A stretch of 64,000 nt of DNA from positions 35,773 to 99,772 of the forward strand of contig OENT01000504.1 of assembly GCA_900239685.1 (NCBI GenBank). Reading direction: 5' to 3'. Below, piece by piece: positions 10,382-22,699 of this stretch. Positions within the stretch are counted from its first letter, which is position 1. Every line of letters starts with the position of its first letter. A program made the position numbers and the translations under genes. This DNA comes from Rotaria macrura (taxonomy: Eukaryota > Rotifera > Eurotatoria > Philodinida > Philodinidae). The notes below the pieces were generated by a model that saw only the letters and a list, made by a program, of their open reading frames with translations, made no database searches and was not told the DNA's origin.

Positions 10382-13233
10382 TACTTATACCCACAACAAC
10401 ACTCACACCTTCATCTATATGTGCAGCAAATATACCAACATAATCACACCGTTTCTTACAGTGAGAAGCAAGAGAAGCAGCAAAACGAAACGAATAGAAG
10501 CACATTCGTCTTCTATTCCGGAGGGGAAAAGAATCTACTTTCAAAAGCAAATGTAAAAAGACATTTACGTTTTAATTTATTCTGTTTTGAAACACATTCC
10601 TCTTTTTTGGCATAAAATTACAGGGAATAAAAAAAGTCTAGTTTGAGGACGAAAAAAGTTTGAAAATAGCTTCATGGATTGAGAAGGAAAATGCAGAATA
10701 ATATTTTTCTCATTTTCGAAGATATTTGATTTGATGGTTTTAATAAAAAGAAGGAATTCCACTTTTGTTCAAAGAATGCATTGCAGTCCGTTGAGAATCA
10801 ATGCATTAATTGTCGTTAGTACATTATCCTAATATAATGTAGTGAGAATACGAAAATTAATGCATTAAAATGAATCATTTTATCTTTTTTAGAAAATAAT
10901 TGAAAATAATGCATCATTTTCCCATAAGCTATCTACTATCGGCTGCATGGGAAGACTCATTTTGGATGTAACAAACAAATATCGATCGAGTGACCATGGA
11001 TATGGAGGGGTTGGAAAAATCATTTTAGTAATAAAATATGTAAGATCTTTGCATATTTTAGACACTCACCTTCGTCTGCTCACTTTACCGAAGAACGCGT
11101 TCGTCACCAATTGAAGAATCAAAAGTAACTTAAGTTACTGTTTTTTTGCGCAGAACTACAAGCGATTGATTTCTCTCTCACACTGTTTGTATAAGCGACA
11201 CATCCGATTATTTCTAAGAAGAGAACAATTCATTGACACTTCAATGGTTCACTATTTTCCAACCAATATTCAAATGGGCAAAAGAATATAGATTTCATGC
11301 TACAAGCAACAAAACACTGAGTTGCTATGTGTCTTTCGTATCAGTACAAATGGAAGAGTCCTATCCAGCAGTACAGAATTTTTAGGCACAAATCACTGCA
11401 AGAATTTATACGTACAGAAGTATTTGCTCCTTGACCACCAAAGACGTCCTTTGTCTTTGAATGAAAATGATTTCTTTCTCGTAGACCACATTTCTCCACA
11501 TCAAAACGATGAGCAGGTGCTCGCCTATAGCGATAGGTGTCAAGAGATGCTTTCTGCCTCCCCAAATTTTTGATGATGACGATAAGTATCCCTGCGAGGG
11601 TGTGGGGATTTTAAACTACTTGAAGAGTAACGTAAGCCGCACCCGCAAATAATGTGAGAATGCCATTAAACTACAACTGTATTAGGGAAACATATTGAGG
11701 CAAAGAAGAATTTGATTTGTTCAAGGATAAAACAACGGATTCTACCCTACAATTTATTTTTCAGTTTATCTGGTGCGCTCGACAAGGATATAAAGACAGA
11801 CATGTGAGTCTTAACGCAAGTAATAGTGTCGACGTTAATTCTATCTCTTACTTTTCTTTGAATGCAGCTTGCATTTCAAAATTTTTGACATATGGACTCA
11901 TATTGAGAACGAGGAATTGAAAAAATTCTTGAGACTGTAAGAAAATAGAACGGTGGGCATGTTGACATCATTCACACTAATCAGCAACCATGGACAATTC
12001 TTAATCTTATTTCGAACATTCATAAATTTCTTCTCTTCAGTATCTATTTTAGTCAATGAATAAAACTCACATGAACTACTCATGCACAATGTACGAATCA
12101 GCATATCAGCCGTTTACTAACATCGAATGTCACACTCACCACGTAACCATGTAAAGTTCTATTTAATGGCTCTTTCCTTTTTTCGGTTAATCCAACTGAA
12201 TTGTACCATACGCATAAGTCAAAAACCAAGTCAGATCACCATACAAAGAATTAAAGTTCAACCTAAGTTATTCTTTGTTCTTTCATCGAAAACGTATCTG
12301 AAAACAAAACAGCTTCTTACTCCATTTCAAATAAGTGATTTCCTTCGTTCTAGTTGCGCATCCGACTCTCATACTCTTATGTTATGAAAAACTTCCAATC
12401 GTAAAAAACATACATTCAATCACGTTTCTCTCCAACTGTTTCTTCCTTGATCACAATGTCTCCATCCATTTCATTCCTACGCTTTCTTGACGCCAAATTC
12501 ACACAAACATAATAATTCTTCCAAGAACAAAAAAAAACTCACATACCTCAACCAACTATCAAAACCTTGAATACGACAATCAGGGGAAAAATTCAAGCGA
12601 AAAGCTCCACATCAATCTCTGTATTCATGCCAATGTTTTCCATCAAATAAGTGCATCTACGAATAACTCCATTTACTCGTTTGCTTTTCGCCCTCTAGTT
12701 TACTATCAGCCAAAAATTGAACCAGAATTATTCATACACGTCCAAAGTACGACCGAGATAATACTGGTGTCACCCTAAGAAGTACAGGATCTACGTACAG
12801 TAATGAACAGATACCCATACCCGAACCGACCACGACATCCATACAAATGAGAAATAATACCCACACCCACACCCTCTCCCAACCATATATATATATATAT
12901 AAGAAACAATCTCACCACTCATTCAATTCTTGACTTTAATTTACAACCATCTTACGTATAGAGCATGGTATCCTTCAGTGAACAACAACAATTCGATATA
13001 ATCGCATCCATATGAAATAATCTCCAAAGAGCACACGCCATTCTATTTTCCCTCTTTTCTTCGATTCACTTCACCTTAATGTTGATCCGAGAATGACTCA
13101 ACAAACATTTTCTCTCACATCTCAAGCTTCAAAACGCTCCCGATATTATTACCGTACTCAATTCCATACTATCATCAGCATTTCTCCAAGAAAACAACAT
13201 AGATCCGGATGATTTAATGCATTTCACTTGGTA
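10382..13233. other. Intergenic
   Basis: Several open frames under 90 codons (10421, 11322, 11717, 12127) have no recognisable motif and were not called. A telomere-like ACCCACACCCACACCC tract lies at 12858-12873, followed by an (AT)n run at 12884-12902. Confidence 0.35.
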
Positions 13234-15248
13234 CCCAGGCAAACAAAAAAATAGGAAGGACGCCCAACATGACTAGTCTGAAGCGTCAACACTACTTGTC
13301 AGATCTCGTCTGAAACATCTAGCTTACCCATCAAGACGGGCTGCCTGTAGACAAAATGTCTTGCAACTACGTCTAGATAAGTCAAAAAATTCGTAATACC
13401 CGTCATGTCCAGTCCGTTGAGTCTCCTTAATGAGTCCTCACTAGTCTGTATATTAGAAAAAGGAGAAAGGAAGTGTGAAGAAAGGTGGATTCGAACATTT
13501 GACTCGAGAGTATTTTATACGTGACGGATATTCAGACGGCAAATCGGATGCTAGCAAAAGACTAGCGTCGATGTCGGTTGTCTAAAAAACAGCCTGACGG
13601 TGGTTAATCTGCCATATAATTAAAATTAGTAGGAAAAATTCTTAATTAATTTGAAATGCTTTCTAATAATTATGCTGACTAATTAGAACTGTTGTGTGTG
13701 ATTTTCATCACTCTACGTTTCCGAGAAAGTGCTGACTAATTTAGTATAAAATAGCTTGGAATTTTTAAAAGATCCGTTTCTCATGGTTTAATTGTCAGAA
13801 GTTCTCATTTCGACTACTCTCAATCGAACTAGACTAAAGAGCGGGTAATATACGGAAGTTTTTTAGTATCTTTATACTTGCTTAGTATGATTAATGCATA
13901 ATCAAGAGAATTTAGGATATGAAGTCGATGCTGGAATAGTAATCATACCGTTATAGGTTTCAAGTAAAGGTCAACACTCACAATTATTGAGAAGATAAAT
14001 TAGAATTTATAGTGTAAAAATATGCCGCCCCTTGATATTTAGATCTTTTCAAGTCCACTATGTGAAATCACGCAGTTTAATAGGAAATAGATTTTTCTCT
14101 TTATGACTGATGGTTAAACGTGGTGTTTCACATCATATTCATGAAAATTAGCAACAATTATGCAATCGAATTCGAGCATCCATGCAAACTTTTATCAGAA
14201 TTTATTTTTACTATAACTAAAATCAGTCTACGAATAGAAACGAATTCGCATTTATTTATACTAAAAATACTTGAGAACATTGGAGCGAAAAAAGAATGGG
14301 ATTAAATTACGGAATACAATACTTAGTTCTAAACGATATTTATCAATCTTTATCATCGAAAATAAATTAATATGCATAAAATAAATTCAAAAAATAAATT
14401 TATAAAATCTGAAATGTTTTGTATCAAATACTAATGTATCTTGAACTGAATTCTTGGTAAACTAGATTTTAGTAATGATAAATTGAACCAAAGAAATTGA
14501 ATTTATCTTTAAATTTCCATTGCGAAAATTGAAATAAAAAATAAACTTGGAGTGTTATCAGAAAAAATTATATCTATTAATTTAAAGCTATTTTTAATTA
14601 ATTTTTTAATTTAACAACTATGAGATATTTTTAATGCAAATCGATTCCATGCTCTTTTTTTAGCAACGGGGAAATAAATTGCACTTACCTCATCGAAATC
14701 AAATTTAAAATTATTTCATTTGGCCTGAGTAATTCTCATTCTTTGAAAGTAATTTTTTTCATATTAACAATTGTAACCATGAGTAAAATTCTATTAAATA
14801 GCATCTTTCGATGACTACTGATATGTAGAAATGATTAACTCGATCATATAGTTCAATCGGCTAAACGATGGGTAAGTGACACATTGATTGCAGGTTCAAA
14901 TCTAATATTCAGCAGTATATTCCTATCATTTAGACTAGTCCGGACTCAACTAGTACATACAACTACCGCTGATGACATACGGAACCGTGGATGCTCTGAT
15001 TTTTTCAGTTTAGCGCGTTTTTGGACGGGAGGTAGGACAGTGCAACATGTTTAGTCTGTTTTGAGAAAAAGACCAGTCATATTCAACAGAATGACGCCCA
15101 TCCGTCAAGTTTGCGTGACGTGAGATGTCGACTCTAATGATTGCAGACTAGTCATATTCCAGTCGGTTTTGAGAAAAAGACGAGACAGGTCGCTCTGTCA
15201 TGACTAGAAATTCGACTAGACTTTTTACCCATCTTTTGCTTGCCTGGG
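13234..15248. mobile_element. 2-kb TIR element with TA target duplication, CCCAGG ends
   Basis: Left end CCCAGGCAAACAAAA (13234) and right end TTTTGCTTGCCTGGG (15248) are inverted copies. Both are flanked by TA (13232-13233 and 15249-15250), as expected for a Tc1/mariner-type cut-and-paste element. GACTAG/CTAGTC motifs repeat near both ends (about 13270, 13437, 14935, 15146, 15201). No transposase frame remains. Each arm has a tRNA B-box-like string: GTTCGAATCC on the minus strand at 13487-13496 and GGTTCAAATCT on the plus strand at 14893-14903. An internal A/T-rich stretch (about 14330-14660) is unassigned. Confidence 0.75.
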
Positions 15249-15250
15249 TA

Positions 15251-16686
15251 CTTTGTGTGTAATCGTCCTTCGTCGTACGAACTATTCTATGAGATACTAC
15301 TTGACATTCAAGGAAAAAATTCACCCCAGATATACATCACCCGCCAAATTCAATAAGCATGAACTTTATTCCAATCCTATCCCCCACAACAGCCAAATAC
15401 CCACACCCATATGTCACTCATCAAACCACTTAAACTCACGTAAAATTTTCAACACAAATTACCAGCCAAATATCGTCAAACATCATCCTGTGCCACTTCC
15501 GCTTTTCTTCACCACGGTCGATTCATCAACAACACAACTCATCATCACCGGAGATACCATCTGTTTTCAATAAGGAAATGATCAAATTACCAAAAGTGCA
15601 TCGACCATCGTTACATGGTTTGAAAAGAAAACAAAAGATGTTTTCCTTCCCTCATTCAGCTTCTATGTACGAACACATAATTTTGTACTTCCCACCTAAT
15701 CACATGTTCTAACTTGAACAGCATATTTCACGCTCTAATTCATTACCAATGCGCTAGTAATTGTTTTCTTGTTTTTCATTGTTCCATCATCCTTCATGCA
15801 CCTTCACATTCTACTTACGCTCAATTGGTGCACTCGCGCCTTGGCGGAGGGATTTATGACGGATTATATACATCAGTACTCACTCAAGAACATATATGTT
15901 CGTTAATTATTGCTATCATATAATTATCTATCTAATTTGGATATGTCTCTAGATCATTAGTTCACACTTTCTTTGTTCGTTCACTGTTTACATTATACCT
16001 ATCAGCATTTTTACTTATAGAAAAAAGATTCATTCTAAAAATGAAGGAGGAACAATCGACTGGCTCCATGACAACACCGTCTTATCAAAAGCATCGATAA
16101 AAAGATACATTGTTGATTCTTTCATTTATTTGAAACACACTCACACTCTTGCTGGCTGTTATTTTCATTTTACTTCTTTTCTTTAGAAGTTGCGTGTGTA
16201 ACACAAAGCCCTATGATGAATATCTCAATAAATATATGAATAAATAACACTAAATGCATCTGCGAAATAAAACTGTATTTTACATTCATTAAATTTTATG
16301 CAGCAATGCATTTATACAAACAAATATTTCGATTTAACCGTTTGCTGAAAACGAAGAGCTAAGATTACCAAAGTGATTTACCTTGTCGTTAGAAGATAGG
16401 TTAATTTTTTTAGTTTGATATCCACCGAATCTTAATATTATCATGCGTCCATGTTGAGAACGTGGTAAAATAATGCGTTCGTTGAAATGTCTTTCGTTCG
16501 TGTTGCGAAGTGCAAAGAAAATTGAAACAACTCACTATGGATCGATGCTTATCGCCTCGACGGACACTTTTCATAGTGACAGAAAAAAAAATAACCCGAA
16601 CGCAAATATTCGACACACATCAAAATTCAGCGAGTAGAGTCGTATAAAGGCACGTAAAAGCGAGAGATAGGTATTCACAACAAAAC
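15251..16686. other. Intergenic, upstream of the oxidoreductase gene
   Basis: An open frame at 15253-15573 has low-complexity composition and contains a telomere-like ACCCACACCC tract; it is not called. An in-frame stop at 16645 fixes the downstream gene's earliest possible start. Confidence 0.35.
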
Positions 16687-17674
16687 ATGATGAAAGAACA
16701 ACAAGCATCGAAAATAACAATCGCTATTATGAGTCCTGGCGACATGGTAAGGTGTGAAGGATCTATCGAATCATTTGTATTTTCTTCTCGATTGTTAGGG
16801 TCATGCAATCGGTCGAGTTCTACTTGCCGATGAACAACAACGATTTCGGGTGATCACTAATTTAACAGGACGCAGTGAACGTACTCGAAAATTGTCTAAC
16901 TCGGCAAATATAATCGATGTTCAAACCGATGATGAACTGGTTCGTCAAGCAGATTTCATTCTTTCAATTGTAGCTCCGATGAACGTCAAGTCACTTGCTC
17001 AACGTTTTGCTGCTTATCTTGTCAATGATGAACGTAAACTCTACGTCGATTTGAATGCTATTGCTCCGCAAACGATCGAATCAATAGCGACTCTTTTTCC
17101 TCACGGAACTTTTGTAGACGGATGCATTGTTGGTCCACCGCCACGTCTAGGGGAATATATCCCAGCGATTTATTTCTCCGGTAGACATGCACAAAGGCTG
17201 GTCGATCTATTTCAGAGTACAGCTTTTGTCAATACGCATGCGGTCGGCCCGAACATTGGTCAAGCTAGCAGTCTCAAAATATGTGAAGCATCGATGATCA
17301 AAGGCATGACTGCAATTGCTATTCAAGCTTGTATTGCTGCTCGAAATCTAGGTATCGATGATATCTTTTTGGATCACCTGAAACAAAGCCGACCCCATAT
17401 ATTCAACGATATAAATACAATCATTCCGCATGTTCCACCAAGAGCAGCACGGTGGGTAACCGAAATGGGCGAAATTGCTAAGACCTTTGAAAATATTGGT
17501 TTATCACCGAAGATTTTTGACGGTGCTGCAGAAACGTATCGATTCGTAGCCGAAAAAACTCCGCTTGGAAATGAGGTAAGCGAAGAACGAAAGGACGGTA
17601 CAACACTCTGCGACGCAATTCAAATTATGACGGAATCTTTGAACAAAGTGAATCAATCCTGTGAGGATAGCTGA
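16687..17674 (+). CDS. NAD(P)-dependent oxidoreductase, 6-phosphogluconate dehydrogenase-like (DUF1932-type C-terminus)
   Basis: Two exons, 16687-16746 and 16799-17674, joined across a 52-nt GTAAGG...TTAG intron (phase 0), giving 311 residues. The first exon supplies the start of the Rossmann fold; the joined motif reads IAIMSPGDMGHAIG, a 3-hydroxyisobutyrate/6-phosphogluconate-dehydrogenase type dinucleotide-binding loop. The middle has the strand-end VDLNAIAP and VDGCIVGPPP. The C-terminal helical half has QASSLKICEASMIKGMTAI, where the lysine of the SLK string matches the family's catalytic lysine. That half resembles DUF1932. The substrate is unknown. There is no targeting peptide, so it is probably cytosolic. 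An in-frame stop at 16645 supports the start; a second ATG follows immediately. Such enzymes are common in bacteria and fungi, so horizontal origin with a later intron gain is possible but untested. A poly(A) signal AATAAA is at 17799. Confidence 0.85.
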
Positions 17675-19914
17675 ATTATCGTTCAATTTAGTGTGTGACA
17701 TGATGTCCATATATGAGTAAAAGCAAAATTCAAATATTGCAGCTAGGAACTTAACTGCCAAGAAGTAAATTTATTGTTTTCTTGATATCAATAGCGTAAT
17801 AAAAAAAATACACTTTCTAATTCGATATTATGAGATATGACGTGAAATACTACATCGACTGTTTGGATTGGCTTTCCAAAAGGGAAAATTCACATCCATA
17901 TATGTTAAAGCTTCTACGAAGGTTTGTGCGGCGCAATTTGCAGTTGTTATTTATCATCTTTGGTTTTGAATTGACGAAGTCTTTATTGTACTCGAAAAAT
18001 ATGAGCTGAACGCATTTTTAAGCGAGATTCTGAAAATGAACTTGAGATAATTTCAAACGGAATCATTCATATCGAAGATGGCAACAGATCGCTGTTGTCC
18101 AGTCTGACCTGGTCTGCAGACGCCTGTCATGGTAGACTAAAGAGGCTATTTTTCATTAAAAGGGTTGTGAGTGTAGATGTAGAGAAGAGAAGAGGATGAT
18201 CTACACTCCCTCCCTGGCTATCACAGACGATGAGAGAGGACGTAGTAATGGATTCAACATTTATGCTCTATAAACTTCAATACTCCTTTGAAATTGTGTT
18301 TCACAAAAGTCTGGTATTTTTGAAAAAACAGTCGACTGTCGTTATGATATCATTTGTTATCGTATGAGTTGTAGTGTTTGGTATCAAATGTCAAAACAGA
18401 GTTCAACGAATGGTGAAAAATGTTGCTTACATCAAACTCAATCGATGTTCAAGCGAGTCGGCCAACCTGGAGTTTTAATGCTTTTGTACGAATTTCAGCT
18501 TCGTTTTTAGGTTGGCGATTTTCGGTTTGGTCAACATACCATAATGGCAAGGGCATAGGGATATATATTGAAATGAAACGGAGCTTTACTATTCAATGAA
18601 TTCGTACAAATATCCAATCAAAAACATTTTACTAGCAGTTTAGCTCATTGGGAAATGATGTTTAAAGAGGCAACAATTCAAAGATAATAGCGGATCATGA
18701 GTCCCTCTATAAGTTTCCAGTTGTATATGGTTTTGGAATTGGCTGTTGTTGTGTGTGAAAGGATGCGTGTAGGTGTTTTCCTTACATATATCTATATATA
18801 TATATGGCAAGAGAATTTAGAATCTATTTGAGATTGGAATTTTTCATTATTCTATGAATATTGCGAGAAAGTGATTCATAGAAATAAAATTCTGCTAGTG
18901 AGTTATATGAGATGCATTGATGACATGTGTAATACTAAAACAAAAGATTATGTTTGGATGATTAATTAATGCTTTTTTTGATGTTTTGAAAGGGCAAAAA
19001 AACAGAGAGATTCCGAAAAACATCGAGCTTTTACTGATTGGGACAAAGGGAAAATGAATTTTTTTTCTCTAGTTGAAGAAAATAAAAAGATAGGCGCTGT
19101 TTATTTTGATATGCGGGACATTGGGACCTAGGAGAGAGTGATTTTTTTCTCTAGTTGAAGATATGAAAAAGATTTTCACTATCTCGAGCAGCTGGGATGG
19201 GGATGGAAAGTTTTTTTTTAAGTCGGATGATATGGGAGGATTGTGAATGTTATTTTTTACTTTTTAGTGAAATGAATAAACAAGTTTTTATATGAGTAGT
19301 CCATTTGATGTGCTATGAGATACAATCGTTCGCCGTTAAAAAAATAAATAAGTTAATATAAGAGAAACTTCATAATTTATGTGTAGCCATTGTCTGTTTC
19401 ATAGCGACGAAGATCGATAATTAAAAGTCAAATTAATAAACAAATGATAACAAAATAAGTAGATTTAGTAGATTCTGTTAAAGTATTGAAATGTAAAACC
19501 AGGATTAATAAATATTTATATGATAGTGTAACATAAATAGCGTAATCAACTCAGTGTTTTATTTCCTTTTAGTATTATAGTAGGTGCTCAACAGGATACA
19601 TTAATTACTATATGACTCATACAAGCGATATGAAAGAGCATTGAGATAAATGAAAAATAAGAAATAAAATTTTGTTTTGTTTTGGTCACCAATTTGAAAA
19701 AGGAATCTAGATTATGATGAATTAGAAAATACAACGCTAAATCTAACTCAAAGAAAACGTTTACATATCGTTCATATAACTGTAGTTGCATTTTGATGTT
19801 CGAAATTCTTTTTTCTTTTCTTTTCTTCGCTCTCTTTTTTCTCAATTTCCTCTATCTTTAATTAAATCTATTATTCCAATCTTAACTAAATTCTTATGTC
19901 AACTGTAACATATA
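17675..19914. other. Intergenic
   Basis: After the AATAAA at 17799 there is no recognised gene. An (AT)n run lies near 18787. The frame at 19588-19845 (minus) is lysine-rich and low-complexity. Confidence 0.35.
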
Positions 19915-19916
19915 TA

Positions 19917-20426
19917 CACTCTAAAAAAAATAAGAGCTTTACCGAACCCCCCAGAAAGGTTCGGTAGATGTAAAAAAGCTTGCAAATGTGTTGAAAATTC
20001 CAAAAAAAGAATAAAAAAATATACGGAACCTTTAAAGGATCTGACCGTGAGCCTGCAATCAGATCCTTTTTTCTTCGAAACCTTTTTAAGTTCGGTAAAA
20101 CGAAAAAAAGGTTTCGCAGGCAAATACGAAACTCGAAAAGTTCCGTAGTAAATATAATGGTTTTATGAAAAACCCAGTACGAAGCCATGAGGTTTACTGC
20201 GGAACTTTTCGAGTTTCGTATTTGCCTGCGAAACCTTTTTTTGCTCTACTGAACTTAAAAAGGTTTCGAAGAAAAATGATCTGATTGCGGGCTCACGGTC
20301 AGATCCTTTAAAGGTTCCGTATATTTTTTTATTCTTTTTTTGGAATTTTCAACACATTTGCAAGCTTTTTTACATCTACCGAACCTTTTTGGGCGGTTCC
20401 GTAAAGCTCTTCTTTTTTTTAGAGTG
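19917..20426. mobile_element. Palindromic Tc1/mariner-like MITE, 510 bp
   Basis: Flanked by TA on both sides (19915-19916 and 20427-20428). Ends CACTCTAAAAAAAATAAGAG and its inverse CTCTTCTTTTTTTTAGAGTG begin arms of about 220 bp that are near-perfect inverted copies. They share GGATCTGACCGTGAGCC and the AAGGTTTCG motifs. The loop is about 60 bp around 20150-20190. The element makes mirrored open frames on both strands (19886, 19899, 20255, 20340) that are not genes. Confidence 0.9.
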
Positions 20427-20428
20427 TA

Positions 20429-21165
20429 TCTCCAGATCCACACACACCCACACCACTCCAACCAAACCCTTATATGTATGTCTACATGTTTACTCAATTA
20501 TTATTCTTTCAGCAGAATCTCGATTATTTTTTTCAATAACTCAGATGCAATAGAAATATATGTAAATGACCTCAAGCTTCTATTCCGATTCCGAAAATGA
20601 TGTGCCTATTGTAAAAAAGTCTAGTTCTGATGGAGAAAATTGAGAGCGATGGTTAGAATTCTTAGTGTTCACTCTAATCAAGAAAAAACTAATTTTCTAA
20701 AAGCTCTTCATTCTGTTAAAGCTGGCATGTTGGGCGATCTGATCAAATATGAATCAGGTATGTGACCTTTGGCACAGAAAATTAGATGAGGTTTATAAAA
20801 TGACTCGTTCCCGGCGTATCACCTGTCGGCTCAGATACCCATTGTCAAAAATGTTTTTTCTAGAAAAGTAGCAAACATCTTGCTCTGAATTAGTTTTTAT
20901 GCTGATTCAGAAAGAATTAATTTGAATCCTCCATCTTGGAAGGCAACTTTAGAAAAACCAATTTTATGACAGATGACGGTTTTTCGATTTTTGAGACCTT
21001 GCAGTGTTTTGATGTTGTTTTACATGATGAAAAGGCTTTAGGGGAATAAATAAGTAATATTCGAGATCCTCACCGTCCGGATTATCTAACCATATATACA
21101 TACATAGCTTCAATATCAATATGAATCTCCCAACCATACTCAACTATTTTACATGTATATATATA
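20429..21165. other. Intergenic; possible decayed coding remnant
   Basis: About 20570-20640 reads as a Ser/Asp/Glu-rich stretch ending in a stop. It could be a relic of an exon but is too short to name. Telomere-like CACACCCACACC lies at 20442-20453. Confidence 0.3.
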
Positions 21166-21167
21166 TA

Positions 21168-21714
21168 CAGTGGGTAAAATAATTATTCGGACACGTTTAT
21201 TTTCATTCTTTTTTTCTGCTTCCGTAAAAGCTATAACGAATCCAAAAAGTGATTCTAGTAGAGAAAATCGTTTCCGACAAGAATATAAAGGAATAAAAAT
21301 TATACTCCGGTTTTTAACGATGGGGTCTCCAGAAAACCAAAACCCTAAATTTTCTGAAACTCGAACGTGCGTATATAACTTTGTTTAGATTACATAGAAA
21401 CATAGAGCAAACAATCCTCTACAAAATGAGACGTCTCCGAGATCTCTGCAACATTTTTTGGTTGAGATACAGCANNNNNNNNNNNNNNNNNNNNNNNNNN
21501 NNNNNNNNNNNNNNNNNNNNNNNNNNNNNNNNNNNNNNNNNTTGGTTTTCTGGAGACCCCATCGTTAAAAACCGGAGTATAATTTTTATTCCTTTATATT
21601 CTTGTCGGAAACGATTTTCTCTACTAGAATCACTTTTTGGATTCGTTATAGCTTTTACGGAAACAGAAAAAAAGAATGAAAATAAACGTGTCCGAATAAT
21701 TATTTTACCCACTG
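21168..21714. mobile_element. Tc1/mariner-like element with ~170-bp TIRs, broken by an assembly gap
   Basis: Left end CAGTGGGTAAAATAATTATT (21168) and the inverted right end AATAATTATTTTACCCACTG (21714) are flanked by TA (21166-21167 and 21715-21716). The CAGT terminus and TA duplication are classic for Tc1/mariner. The inverted repeats (about 21168-21338 and 21542-21714) are nearly identical. The 67 N at 21475-21541 lie between the arms, so the true internal length is unknown. Frames at 21170, 21381 and 21419 are mirror images from the palindrome. Confidence 0.9.
21475..21541. other. Assembly gap (67 N)
   Basis: A run of N next to the right arm of a long palindrome. A hairpin-related assembly failure is the simplest explanation. 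Confidence 0.99.
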
Positions 21715-22146
21715 TATATATAAATTTCTATATAAAAATTAATTTCCTTTGTTTATTTCTCAAAAAAATGAATTAAATTTCCATGAAAAATTTCTCATAA
21801 CTATTTGATTTGAATTTCCTGGAAAGAGCAACTTACCATGTCACGAAGTAATTACTCAACTTTTCGCCAAAAGATGAAATGATGAAGGTAATGTCATGCA
21901 AATTTATCTGCTGGTGTCATCACCGTCATTTCACAATACCCAAGTAATCACCTAACTTTTATTTCTTTATTTTCCTATTGTCTACTGTGTTACGCTTACA
22001 CACATCCTACCTTAAATCAATAAGGACGAAAAAGACGAAAAAATGAAACTTGTTAGAAACCTAGATTATACTGTAATATAAATATAATATATCAGTCAGT
22101 GACATTTATCTTGAACTAAAAAATTACTAAATAGCATAAGCAAAAA

Positions 22147-22566
22147 ATGTCCAACTCAATCTCTGACGAAGTTACTGGAGCCCCGTGTCAATTTCTCACA
22201 ATTCATTACAATCCAGCTGCTCATCCTCGACAAATATCTTTACTAGACATAAATGGTCAACAAATTCTGTATACATTAATACCATCAAATCAAGACATTT
22301 CGGTACGAACTATTCCACAGCAACAACTAACTAATATTCCTATGATACCTAATACAACGAATTCTTCACCTAATGCAAATTTGTGTTGTATTTGTGGTAG
22401 TCATGCTGTTGCTAAATGTACTTATGGAATAAGTCGTGGAACACCTTGTGCTCGTTTATTATGTTTGTCGCATATATGTGAATTACCGGGTGCGAATGGT
22501 GGAAGATACCCACATTGCCCAGAGCATTATCAACATATTCAACAAAATAAATGTATTGTTATGTAA
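22147..22566 (+). CDS. Small Cys/His-rich (putative zinc-binding) protein
   Basis: Single-exon 139-residue frame starting at ATG after an A-rich leader, with AATAAA at 22657. Residues about 1-75 are Pro/Gln/Asn-rich and probably unstructured. Residues about 79-135 hold regularly spaced Cys and His: CCICG, then C91, C101, C106, then H-x-C, and finally HCPEHYQH. This suggests a compact zinc-binding module coordinating two or more metals. I do not recognise the family and give no function. There is no signal peptide or membrane segment. Codon use and the motif spacing argue for a real gene. Confidence 0.65.
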   Translation: MSNSISDEVTGAPCQFLTIHYNPAAHPRQISLLDINGQQILYTLIPSNQDISVRTIPQQQLTNIPMIPNTTNSSPNANLCCICGSHAVAKCTYGISRGTPCARLLCLSHICELPGANGGRYPHCPEHYQHIQQNKCIVM

Positions 22567-22699
22567 TTCAATAGTATTTAACTGCAATGATCGTAATGAA
22601 CGTTATTCAGGGTTCAAGTCGTGAATATATATAATTAATAATACATGTTAAGTTTAAATAAAACTAAAAACTTAAGGAAAATGTTTTGTAATTTTAATT

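Noticed and set aside
11322-11573. 83-codon frame
   Set aside because: No motif, splice support or poly(A) signal; length is within chance.
19886-20600. Several similar open frames on both strands
   Set aside because: They are mirror translations of the arms of a palindromic element with TA duplications.
21170-21776. Matching plus and minus frames around the gap
   Set aside because: The two arms of the mariner-like palindrome encode the same string; one frame also spans N.
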